The notes under the pieces: generated by a model | What the model was told of the DNA's origin: nothing | The model's input: only the letters and a program-made list of their open reading frames with translations | The model's database searches: none | NCBI GenBank assembly: GCA_023415595.1 | Contig: JAEZJW010000082.1 | Location: 1-16,408, forward strand | Source: Bacillota bacterium | Lineage (GTDB): Bacteria; Bacillota; Clostridia; Lachnospirales; Lachnospiraceae | Direction: 5' to 3' | DNA length: 16,408 nucleotides | Part shown: piece after piece, positions 8,291 through 15,759 of the stretch | Layout: each line of letters starts with the position of its first letter | How positions within the stretch are numbered: position 1 is the stretch's first letter | Position numbers and translations under genes: made by a program

Positions 8291-9292
8291 ATGCCAAAGT
8301 TCAGAAAATTCTTAATCCTTCTACTATGTATCATTATTCTTCCAGCCACTCCTTTTATTACCTCCTCTGCTGAGGCCGCCACTGACTTTTCCTTCGTTGT
8401 TCTTTCCCAGTACAGCGCCAATGCAGCGATCCATGATGAGTTCTATCTGATAGCCGTGACCTCCGACCTATCCCTGCCTTCCTGGAAAAGCAGTAATTCT
8501 TCCATAGCAAGTGTAAATACCTATGGGAAGGTTACTGCGAAGAAATCCGGGTCAGCAGTAATAACAGCGAAGATAAAGAATGCGGAGGCTTCCTGTAAGG
8601 TTACCGTTAGGAAAACGAAGGTAACAATCAGTAATACGAATGCCTCATTGGAACGGGGTGAGACTCTTACCCTAACTGCTGCAACTTCGAACAGATCCCC
8701 CGTTACCTGGAAAAGCAGCAAGAAAAGCATCGCCACAATCGATGAGTACGGTACCATAACAGCCCTAAAGCCCGGAGAATCAACCATAACAGCCTCCTGT
8801 GATGGCAGTTCTGCCACCTGTAAGCTCACCGTAAGAAAGCCTGTTATCAAGCTTAATAAGACCAGCATTCGGTTATTCCGGGGTGATACCTGTCAGCTGA
8901 CTGCGTCCGTATCCTCCGGTATCCGTCCCACCTGGAAGACAAACAAGAAGAGCGTTGCCATTGTGGATGACAATGGTATTGTAACGGCAATCAAACACGG
9001 CACTGCGACGATCACCGCCACAGTGGACGGTGTAGAGAAGCGCTGTGAGGTCACCGTAGCACAGCCCACAATTACCTTAAGCAAGACAGAGCTTACCCTG
9101 AAAAAGGGGGATACCGCTGCATTGTCTGCAGCAGTATCCTCCGGAAATCTTCCATCCTGGTCCACCAGCAATGTAAATGTAGCAACCGTAAATAACAACG
9201 GAACTGTTACCGCAATCAGCAAAGGCCGGGCATATCTCTATGCCACGGAGGATGGTATCAAAGTCCGTTGTACTGTTAATGTAACCGAATAG
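8291..9292 (+). CDS. Secreted protein of four Big_2 (bacterial Ig-like) domains
   Basis: A 333-residue exported protein of unknown role. AGGAGG lies seven bases before the ATG. Residues 1-29 are a Sec signal peptide (basic MPKFRKF, hydrophobic stretch, SSAEA cleavage site). The rest is four Big_2 domains, about 32-107, 109-182, 185-257 and 259-332, each with a W-K/S-S/T pattern, an x-G-x-V/I-T-A turn and a final C-x-V-x-V strand. Key residues recur at an exact period of 75: Trp 65, 140, 215, 290 and Cys 102, 177, 252, 327. There is no LPXTG motif, membrane anchor, SLH or other wall-binding domain, and no enzyme domain, so it is either released or held non-covalently. Such domains usually serve adhesion or as spacers. 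It is monocistronic and flanked by oppositely oriented genes. Confidence 0.9.
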   Translation: MPKFRKFLILLLCIIILPATPFITSSAEAATDFSFVVLSQYSANAAIHDEFYLIAVTSDLSLPSWKSSNSSIASVNTYGKVTAKKSGSAVITAKIKNAEASCKVTVRKTKVTISNTNASLERGETLTLTAATSNRSPVTWKSSKKSIATIDEYGTITALKPGESTITASCDGSSATCKLTVRKPVIKLNKTSIRLFRGDTCQLTASVSSGIRPTWKTNKKSVAIVDDNGIVTAIKHGTATITATVDGVEKRCEVTVAQPTITLSKTELTLKKGDTAALSAAVSSGNLPSWSTSNVNVATVNNNGTVTAISKGRAYLYATEDGIKVRCTVNVTE

Positions 9293-9322
9293 CTAATCCG
9301 GGGAATAACCGGCAGACTTTTG

Positions 9323-9341
9323 AAGCTGAGAAAATCAGCTT
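9323..9341 (+). terminator. Small hairpin after the Big_2 gene
   Basis: AAGCTGA, loop GAAAA, TCAGCTT: a perfect 7-bp stem 31 bases after the Big_2 stop. There is no T-run after it, so it is at best a weak terminator or an mRNA 3'-end stabiliser. Confidence 0.35.
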
Positions 9342-9380
9342 AACCTAGTTATTTGTATACCAGTTCCGACATTAGGGGAC

Positions 9381-9421
9381 AAGAACAGAGGATACCGGCA
9401 GAACCGGTATCCTCTGTTCTT
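9381..9421. terminator. 18-bp perfect inverted repeat between convergent genes, probable bidirectional terminator
   Basis: AAGAACAGAGGATACCGG (9381-9398), loop CAGAA, and the exact complement (9404-9421). It sits between the Big_2 gene and the end of the minus-strand pyrimidine operon. The stem is strong enough to stop transcription either way, but the T-tracts are short (TTCTT on each side). Confidence 0.7.
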
Positions 9422-9483
9422 AATCGCTATGTCTTCGAAAATAGTAGATGGCAACAAATAAAATTTTTGAACCTACCAATTAC

Positions 9484-10710
9484 CTATGTTTCATCGATAT
9501 GTAGTAAGGTTCTTAATAAAACATTCGCACCCTTTATGCAGCCTTCAACCGGGGTGTACTCCAGCTCACAATGGCTGTGTCCGTCTGCACTGGGTACAAA
9601 AATCATTGTGGTAGGAAGCAGTTCTATCATAAACTGTGCATCATGGCCCGGTCCGCTATACATCCTCTTATTCGGATACCCTAGTTCCTTTGCACTCATC
9701 TCCACGTAATCCACCAGCTCCGGGGTGAAGGTAACTGTTTTCCTTGACCAGGCTTCTCTACAACTCACCTTGCATTTCTCTATCACAGAAGGTATTCTGT
9801 GGATGATCTCCAGAACCTGTTTAATTACCTCCGGATTCTGATGTCTTGCATCCAAAGTAAATTTCACTTCATCCGGTATGATAGTATGAATATTCGGATG
9901 AGCAGAGATTTTACCGGTTGTATATACCAGCCTGTTGTCCAACAGATCCAGCTCATCATGCAGATATTGAATGATCTTAACTGCCGCATAAAGTGCGTCC
10001 TTCCGATATTTCATCGGTGTTGTTCCTGCATGGTCAGCCTGGCCGATCAAGGTGAATTCGTAATTGATCATCCCGCATACCCCTTCAACAACGCCGATGT
10101 CATATCCCTCCGACTCAAGAACAGGGCCTTGTTCTATATGTAATTCTACCAATGCCTTATATTTATCAGGGCTCATCCGGTTAACTTCCTCCCCCTGATA
10201 TCCGCTCTGCTCCAGAGCCTCTCCAAACGTATATCCCGGAATATCCTTAGCAACGGAAGCCAACATATCCTCTTTATTAAATTTGCCGCAGATGACTCCG
10301 CTGGACATCATCGCCGGCTCAAATCTTGCCCCCTCCTCATTCGTCCAAACGACCACTGTTATCGGGTGTTTATGTGGAAGGTTCTCCATAACGATAGTTT
10401 CGACCGCTTCCATCGCAGTCAATACTCCAAGTACACCGTCATAGTTACCCCCCTGCTTAACAGAATCCAGATGGGATCCGGCCATGATTGCCGGGAGCTT
10501 CTCCGTTCCGGGAACTGTCGCATACATATTAGCCATGTCATCCGTTACAACAACAGCTCCGAGTGCCTCCATTCTCTTCTTGAACTCAGCTCTTGCCTCC
10601 AGTGCCTCCCTGGATAAGGATAACCGGGTAATACCTCCTCTTCCGGTATCTCCAAATTTGCTGAAGGTCATAATCTTTTCTTCCATTCTTTCCATACTGC
10701 ATGACACCAT
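9484..10710 (-). CDS. M20 family amidohydrolase, probable beta-ureidopropionase (N-carbamoyl amino acid hydrolase)
   Basis: Cytosolic binuclear metal hydrolase, 408 residues, of the HyuC/AllC/PydC branch. Its likely job is to split N-carbamoyl-beta-alanine (or the thymine-derived homologue) to the beta-amino acid, CO2 and ammonia, the last step of reductive pyrimidine breakdown. That substrate is inferred from preA and the dihydropyrimidinase just upstream; allantoate or N-carbamoyl-L-amino acids are the alternatives. AGGAGG lies eight bases before the ATG. Metal-site residues in family positions: H80 (GSHLDS), D91 (GNYDG), E125/E126 (NEEG), H191 (ELHIEQGP) and H380 (DGHSHCELEYT). QADHAGTTPM (224-233) belongs to the lid/dimer domain and GPGHDAQFM (353-361) to the substrate pocket. 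It is last in the operon, 25 bases after preA. Confidence 0.9.
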   Translation of the reverse strand: MVSCSMERMEEKIMTFSKFGDTGRGGITRLSLSREALEARAEFKKRMEALGAVVVTDDMANMYATVPGTEKLPAIMAGSHLDSVKQGGNYDGVLGVLTAMEAVETIVMENLPHKHPITVVVWTNEEGARFEPAMMSSGVICGKFNKEDMLASVAKDIPGYTFGEALEQSGYQGEEVNRMSPDKYKALVELHIEQGPVLESEGYDIGVVEGVCGMINYEFTLIGQADHAGTTPMKYRKDALYAAVKIIQYLHDELDLLDNRLVYTTGKISAHPNIHTIIPDEVKFTLDARHQNPEVIKQVLEIIHRIPSVIEKCKVSCREAWSRKTVTFTPELVDYVEMSAKELGYPNKRMYSGPGHDAQFMIELLPTTMIFVPSADGHSHCELEYTPVEGCIKGANVLLRTLLHIDET

Positions 10711-10735
10711 CTTTGTTACCTCCTTCTAAACCGGA

Positions 10736-12259
10736 CTATGCTGTCAGTGTACTTAATTTCATTACTCTGGTACCAACTGTAATTGCATCTGCCGGACAGA
10801 CTGTCAGACATAGGTGACAGCCGACACACCTGTTGGGATTTAAGATAGGCTTCCCCGTCCTTTCCTCCTGACTGATCGCCTGATGCCCGCCGTCATAACA
10901 GGATATAAAGCAGCGTCCGCAGCCCAGGCAGTTTGCTCTGTTAAACCTCGGATAGCAGATGCTGTCCCTGTCCAGCCTCTCGGCAGGAACCACCTTAGGC
11001 AACGCCTTCCCCACGATTTCCCGTATACTCTGATATCCGTTACCGCTTAAGAATAAACGCATCCCTTCGATCATATCTTCAATCACGCGGTAGCCATACT
11101 GCATGACTGAGGTTGTCACCTGAATGTTTTCGCAGCCCAAAGCCATGAACTCTGCAGCATCTCTCCAGGTCTCAATTCCTCCCATTCCGCTGATTTGGAT
11201 ATCTGCCAGTTTCCCACAGCTCTTCAGGGACTGGATAAAATGCAGTGCAATCGGCTTTACAGCTTTCCCGGAATAGCCTCCGACACTTGTTCTTCCTTCC
11301 ACATCAGGTCCGGAGGAGAACGTATCCAGGTTGATGTTCATGATACTTTTTATTGTATTAATAGCGGCAATACCGGTTGCTCCTGCTTCTATGGCTGCCA
11401 CTGCCGGAATCGTCATGTTCCCGATATTGGGGGTCATCTTAGCCAGAATCGGAAGGTGAGTACCCTTCCGGACTGCCCTCGTATAGGCTGCTACCAGCTC
11501 AGGATTCTCTCCGACGTCAGAACCAAGCCCATCGGCCGCCATATGAGGACAGGAGAAGTTACATTCCAGGATATCGGCTCCTGCTTCTGTCATAAGCTCG
11601 GACAGCATGGTCCACTCCTCCTCAGACTGTCCCATGATGGAGGCGATAATCACCTTATCAGGAAACTCCTTCTTAAGCTGCCGTAGGAATTTAAGATTCT
11701 CCTCCATGGAATGATCCGAGATCTGCTCGATATTCTTGAAACCAACAAAGGGCATCGCCTCCTTGCGGAGAGCATCGAACCTTGGGGAGACCTCCTTCGG
11801 TACAAAGGTTCCGATTGTCTTGAAGGCAACACCGGCCCAGCCCATCCGGAAGGCTTTCGCCACCATTTCATAATTACTGCCTACTACGGAGGAGGACAGA
11901 AAGAAAGGATTCTCACACCTGACTCCGCAGAATTCTATTGATAGATCCACCTCTTTGGGCTCCGGCCTATCAATTTCGGATACCAGCCTAAGGATTTCGT
12001 CCACCGGAACTTCCAGACTCATTCTTCCCTTCAGGCATACCCTCCGGCAATCCTTCGTACTGCACTCCTTACAAGGCAGGTCCTCAGGCAGCTTATTCAC
12101 CGCACCCAGGGGATTCTCAAAACGGAGAGAGCGTATGACTTCATCCACTCTTACTCCATAAGGGCATGCCTTCGTACAGGGTGCCTCATGGCACAGCAGG
12201 CACCCACCTGCTTCTTCCATAAGTATTTTATCTTTATACGCCGGATTACTCATAGTCAT
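10736..12259 (-). CDS. preA: Dihydropyrimidine dehydrogenase PreA-like, with extra N-terminal PreT-type Fe-S domain
   Basis: FMN and iron-sulfur enzyme, 507 residues, expected to reduce uracil/thymine to the dihydro form. Order: (a) residues ~1-95 with two CX2CX4CX3C sets (C20, C23, C28, C32 and C63, C66, C71, C75), as in the N-terminal Fe-S domain of PreT, GltD and mammalian DPD; (b) residues ~104-430, a dihydroorotate-dehydrogenase-like FMN barrel with FKTIG (146-150), ECNFSCP (232-238), LAKMTPNIG (272-280), GYSGKAVKP (328-336) and SGMGGIETW (357-365); (c) two C-terminal [4Fe-4S] ferredoxin motifs (C444/447/450/454 and C478/481/484/488). E. coli PreA is about 411 residues and lacks part (a). 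FAD and NAD(P)H domains are missing and no PreT gene is visible. GAAGGAG lies four bases before ATG 12259; ATG 12253 is an alternative start. Eighteen bases separate it from the dihydropyrimidinase gene. Confidence 0.92.
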   Translation of the reverse strand: MTMSNPAYKDKILMEEAGGCLLCHEAPCTKACPYGVRVDEVIRSLRFENPLGAVNKLPEDLPCKECSTKDCRRVCLKGRMSLEVPVDEILRLVSEIDRPEPKEVDLSIEFCGVRCENPFFLSSSVVGSNYEMVAKAFRMGWAGVAFKTIGTFVPKEVSPRFDALRKEAMPFVGFKNIEQISDHSMEENLKFLRQLKKEFPDKVIIASIMGQSEEEWTMLSELMTEAGADILECNFSCPHMAADGLGSDVGENPELVAAYTRAVRKGTHLPILAKMTPNIGNMTIPAVAAIEAGATGIAAINTIKSIMNINLDTFSSGPDVEGRTSVGGYSGKAVKPIALHFIQSLKSCGKLADIQISGMGGIETWRDAAEFMALGCENIQVTTSVMQYGYRVIEDMIEGMRLFLSGNGYQSIREIVGKALPKVVPAERLDRDSICYPRFNRANCLGCGRCFISCYDGGHQAISQEERTGKPILNPNRCVGCHLCLTVCPADAITVGTRVMKLSTLTA

Positions 12260-12277
12260 CTCTCTCCTTCTTTTAGA

Positions 12278-13651
12278 TCAAGACATTGTACCTGGAATTC
12301 GCTTAATATATTTACCGTAACCGGGTTCTCCTACGAAATCACCCTGATCATAAACCAATTTTCCTCTGACATAGGTCTGCACCGGATATCCCTTCATCCT
12401 TTTGCCCTCCCAGATGGTGTGGTCATAATCCGAATGCATATTACTTACCGATACGGTAACCTCCTTATTCGGATCATAGATCACGATGTCCGCATCCTTT
12501 CCTACAGTCAGGGAACCTTTATTCGCACAACCGAATAATTTGGCAGGATTAGTCGCACATAGCTCCACCGCCCGATTGAAGGTGATCCGTCCTTCGTTGG
12601 CAGCCGACAACATATACGGATATAGATTCTCCACCCCGGCACATCCGTTCGGAATTTTAGTAAAGTTATCCTTGCCCCAGTCCTTCTCATAGCTCTGGAA
12701 AGGGCAGTGATCCGTCGCAACCGTATCGATCCACCCCATTTGGATTGCCTGCCAAAGCGCATCCTGGCTTTCTTTTCCCTTCATCGGCGGGGAGCATACA
12801 AAATTCCTTCCGTCTTCTCTCTTGTATACCTCACAGGTAAATTCCAGATACTGCGGACAGGTCTCGATATAGATCGGGTAACCCTCCTGCTTCGCTGCGA
12901 TGGCAGCCTCCAGACCCTCCTTGTCGGCCATGTGGACGATATACAGGGGTGCGCGGACTGATTTCGCCCAATGCACCGCCCTTTTATCGGCCTCGGCTTC
13001 CACGAATTCCGGTCTGCTTAAATAGTGATACCAGGCTGAGGTCTTGCCTTCCTGCAGAAATTTTTCTATATTCAGGTCAATGACATCCGGATTCTCCGCA
13101 TGGATATTAGTGATTGCTCCCACCTCTTTTGCCTTCAGTAATACCTTGATCAAAGTACCATCATCCACCATCATGCCTTCCTTCTTATATACAAGAAAGC
13201 ATTTGAAGCTTGTGACACCATATTCCACAGCGTCATTGAATTCCTCCAGCAAGGCACCTCCATTAAGGTCCGTGATGCAGCAATGAAAGGCATAATCCAC
13301 ACAGGCCTCCGGTGCACATAACTGCCTCCTGGCCTCCACGGTCTCCACGATCCCTTTTCCCTTTCTCTGCATCGGATAATCAAATACTGTGGTAACACCT
13401 CCGCAGGCGGCTGCCCTGGTTCCGGACAGATATCCGTCTGCGGAAATGGTTCCTCCGAAGGGCATGGCAAGATGAGTATGAACATCAATGCCACCGGGTA
13501 AAATAAACTTACCGGCAGCGTCAACGATTTGCCCCGCCTCCATGTCAAGCCCTGCTCCAATTCCTATGATCTTGCCGTTTGCCACTGCAAGATCAGCCTG
13601 ATAGCTTTCTGTTGCGGTCACTATCGTTCCGTTCTTAATCAGCAGATCCAT
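12278..13651 (-). CDS. Dihydropyrimidinase / D-hydantoinase
   Basis: Cytosolic cyclic amidohydrolase, 457 residues, normal family length. It opens dihydrouracil or dihydrothymine to the N-carbamoyl beta-amino acid; related enzymes also open 5-substituted hydantoins. AGGAGG lies eight bases before the ATG. The binuclear zinc ligands are all in place: H58 and H60 (DVHTH), K150 as the carboxylated lysine (TSFKCF), H184 (NIHAEN), H240 (YIVHMA) and D314 (ATDHCPF). Y155 in FLVYK is the usual substrate-contact tyrosine. The C-terminus has the SNMHSDYDHTIWEG and GKLVYDQGDF strands of the family. Its place between the importer genes and preA supports a pyrimidine role, although hydantoin or another cyclic ureide cannot be excluded. 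Confidence 0.94.
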   Translation of the reverse strand: MDLLIKNGTIVTATESYQADLAVANGKIIGIGAGLDMEAGQIVDAAGKFILPGGIDVHTHLAMPFGGTISADGYLSGTRAAACGGVTTVFDYPMQRKGKGIVETVEARRQLCAPEACVDYAFHCCITDLNGGALLEEFNDAVEYGVTSFKCFLVYKKEGMMVDDGTLIKVLLKAKEVGAITNIHAENPDVIDLNIEKFLQEGKTSAWYHYLSRPEFVEAEADKRAVHWAKSVRAPLYIVHMADKEGLEAAIAAKQEGYPIYIETCPQYLEFTCEVYKREDGRNFVCSPPMKGKESQDALWQAIQMGWIDTVATDHCPFQSYEKDWGKDNFTKIPNGCAGVENLYPYMLSAANEGRITFNRAVELCATNPAKLFGCANKGSLTVGKDADIVIYDPNKEVTVSVSNMHSDYDHTIWEGKRMKGYPVQTYVRGKLVYDQGDFVGEPGYGKYIKRIPGTMS

Positions 13652-13700
13652 AATGTAAGCCTCCTTCCCTTCCTTTTACCGGGTCATACCGATCCGGGAG

Positions 13701-14897
13701 TTATTCGTTGATTTTATATACAAGTACAAGTCCTGATCTCTGGTATACCTGTGCAACCTCCAGAAGCTCCATGCCTCCTGCATTTGCTGCAATCAGGTTG
13801 GAGACCCAGGTCACACCGAAATCCACCTGACCAGTGTACACAGCAGTTGTCTCACCGATATCCCCACCGCCGGATACGATATTAACCTTTAAGCCGACCT
13901 CATCATAATAGCCTTTATCCAGTGCTACATAATAACCCATGAACTGCGCCTGTGGCAGCCATTTCAGCTGGATGGAGACCTCTGTCTTTTCCAACGCGCC
14001 GAAGGTTCCGCCTGACGCCATTGCTTCTTCCCAGTAAGTCGTATTCCGGATGTCATCCAAGGTCAGGGTCTGTAATTTCTCCGCTGCTGCAGAGTCACTG
14101 AGCTTGATATACTGCTTCGCCAGCTCCAGGGTCTGTGCAAGGGCTGCCTCATCCATCTTACCGTATTCCTTCACTGCTGCACCTTTAGAATCCGTCTCGA
14201 CCAGCTTCTTTACTTCTGATGCCATATAAGCCTGATGTTCACCGGATACGGAGGAACCGTATTTATAGACGATTTCCGCTGCTTCCTCCGGATTGGCGCA
14301 GGCATATTCCCAGCCCTTCATGGATGCATAGAGAAAGGCTTTCACTGTATTGGGGTTCGCTTCTGCAAAGGCTTTTGTACAGAAGATGTTATCCTCCAGC
14401 ATGGCAACACCCTCATCATTCATGTCAATGTACTTTACCTTATCTCCATAACCGTAACCGCCATCGTAGCTGTTCTTTACTAATCCCAATTCGTTGTAAG
14501 TCATGGCGGAGGCCAGCAGAATGGAGTCATCATCAAAGCCATCCATGTCAAAGGCCTGGCTAAGGTATGAGGTGCCCTGCCCGTATTTCGTAAGCAATGC
14601 CTGAATCTCATACTCATTCCCGAGTCCCCAGTTTCCGACCTGACCCTTGCCTGCCGCATCAACCACGATACTCTCCACTGTTGCATCGGCAGAGTAGTAT
14701 GGTCCGGTACTCTCCTCGGCAGGGGCTTTTGTTGCTTCAGCTTCCTTTGGTGCATCAGTTGCTGCAGCAGGTTTATCCCCTGTCGTATCAACCGCTTTCT
14801 CCTCCTTCTTGCAGCCCGCAAATAACGTAAGAGCCATGGTGCCTACCACTATGAGGGTGAGCAGCTTCTTTGTTTTTCTCTCCGATAATTTCTTCAT
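13701..14897 (-). CDS. ABC transporter substrate-binding lipoprotein, NMT1/THI5-like, apparently circularly permuted
   Basis: Extracellular solute-binding lipoprotein, 398 residues, for the importer encoded just upstream; the likely ligand is a pyrimidine or related ring. GGAGG lies eight bases before the ATG. Residues 1-28 are a signal peptide with lipobox LFAGC (C29 lipidated), then an Ala/Lys/Glu/Pro/Thr linker to ~70. The binding domain is in unusual order. Residues ~72-293 (QVGNWGLGNEYE, AMTYNELGL, YIDMNDEGVAMLEDNIF, FLYASMKGWEYACANPEEAAEIV, HQAYMASEVKKLVE) are what normally follows the first lobe. Residues ~304-398 (VSIQLKWLPQAQFMGYYVAL, GGGDIGETTAVYTGQVDFGV, VAQVYQRSGLVLVYK) are what normally opens the mature domain. 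The new junction is a short linker ASGGTFGALEK, and the protein stops right after LVLVYKINE. The frame is intact with no stop. A functional permuted protein is my reading; an assembly artefact must be excluded. Confidence 0.85.
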   Translation of the reverse strand: MKKLSERKTKKLLTLIVVGTMALTLFAGCKKEEKAVDTTGDKPAAATDAPKEAEATKAPAEESTGPYYSADATVESIVVDAAGKGQVGNWGLGNEYEIQALLTKYGQGTSYLSQAFDMDGFDDDSILLASAMTYNELGLVKNSYDGGYGYGDKVKYIDMNDEGVAMLEDNIFCTKAFAEANPNTVKAFLYASMKGWEYACANPEEAAEIVYKYGSSVSGEHQAYMASEVKKLVETDSKGAAVKEYGKMDEAALAQTLELAKQYIKLSDSAAAEKLQTLTLDDIRNTTYWEEAMASGGTFGALEKTEVSIQLKWLPQAQFMGYYVALDKGYYDEVGLKVNIVSGGGDIGETTAVYTGQVDFGVTWVSNLIAANAGGMELLEVAQVYQRSGLVLVYKINE

Positions 14898-14944
14898 AAT
14901 AAATTCCTCCTCTTTCCTTGTTTTATATTCAGTGAAGGCCTCCG

Positions 14945-15754
14945 CTAACGGCGGTCCTTCAACAGGATACCTTCGGATATAAGCAAAATAACATATAGGA
15001 TAATGCCAATGAAGCAGGCAACCGTGATATAAGCCCAGGCGGTGGCGTATTGTGCCAAAACGATATTCTCTCTGATCTGCCTTCCTACCCCTATGATATA
15101 TTCTGCGAAATACTCACTGACCAGAGCACTGATCACGCAGGCGGGTACACTAACTCTTAAAGCGGTGAACAGATACGGTATACAGTTCGGAACCCGCAGC
15201 TTATAGAATATCGTGAATTTACCGGCTGCATAGGATTTCATCAGGTCCATGGAATAAGGCTTCAGCTCTGTAAAGCCACGGTATGCATTGATGCTCATCG
15301 CAACGGTACAGGTGATCATGACCACCAGCATCTTGGCGAGCATACTCCGGGTATTCGGATTCTTACTGAAATCCTTCGTCAGGTTATTTAATATTGGTGC
15401 AATTGCTATGATCGGTATGGCATTGAAGGCAGAGGCAATGCTTAATCCGCCTGACCCCCATTTCGGTAAAAGTGTTGCGATAACAGCCAGTATAATACCG
15501 AATACGGATCCCAGAGCCAGACCACCGATCGCCACGAATACAGTAGCCTTTACATTTGTAAGAATAGCAGCCCAATTATCATGGATGATGCTTAGGATAC
15601 GACCGGGCAGTGGCAGTGTAAAGGTATCTGCACCAATGATCTTATGTAAGATCTGAGTCTGCCATAGTATCACAAATAACAGACCGAAGGCTATCGGATA
15701 AAGGATGGTGGTAATTGTCTTTTTTTCGGTCCTTTTTTGTTTCTTAGTTACCAT
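14945..15754 (-). CDS. ABC transporter permease, SsuC/ThiX-like (BPD_transp_1)
   Basis: Inner-membrane permease of the importer, 269 residues, about six hydrophobic segments. AGGAGG lies eight to nine bases before the ATG and overlaps the end of the upstream permease, whose TAA is five bases before this ATG, so translation is probably coupled. The N-terminal LPLPGRILSIIHDNW and the EAA loop SYAAGKFTIFYKLRVPNCIPY are typical of the nitrate/sulfonate/taurine/thiamine-precursor permeases that work with NMT1-type binding proteins. An N-rich loop (DFSKNPNTRS) interrupts the region that is usually shorter in the partner. It probably forms a heterodimer with the other permease. The 47-base gap to the binding-protein gene contains only its ribosome site. 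Confidence 0.92.
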   Translation of the reverse strand: MVTKKQKRTEKKTITTILYPIAFGLLFVILWQTQILHKIIGADTFTLPLPGRILSIIHDNWAAILTNVKATVFVAIGGLALGSVFGIILAVIATLLPKWGSGGLSIASAFNAIPIIAIAPILNNLTKDFSKNPNTRSMLAKMLVVMITCTVAMSINAYRGFTELKPYSMDLMKSYAAGKFTIFYKLRVPNCIPYLFTALRVSVPACVISALVSEYFAEYIIGVGRQIRENIVLAQYATAWAYITVACFIGIILYVILLISEGILLKDRR

Positions 15755-15759
15755 GCTTG

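Noticed and set aside
8521..9222. Two long open frames on the minus strand opposite the Big_2 gene
   Set aside because: They are antisense to a protein with a clear signal peptide and domains, mirror its repeat structure, and have no ribosome sites.
11195..11686. 163-codon plus-strand open frame opposite preA
   Set aside because: It is antisense to the conserved FMN barrel; the composition looks like a shadow of the real gene.
13701..14897. Frameshift or truncated pseudogene as explanation for the odd binding protein
   Set aside because: One uninterrupted frame has a good ribosome site, signal peptide and lipobox; both halves of the fold are present, only their order is changed.
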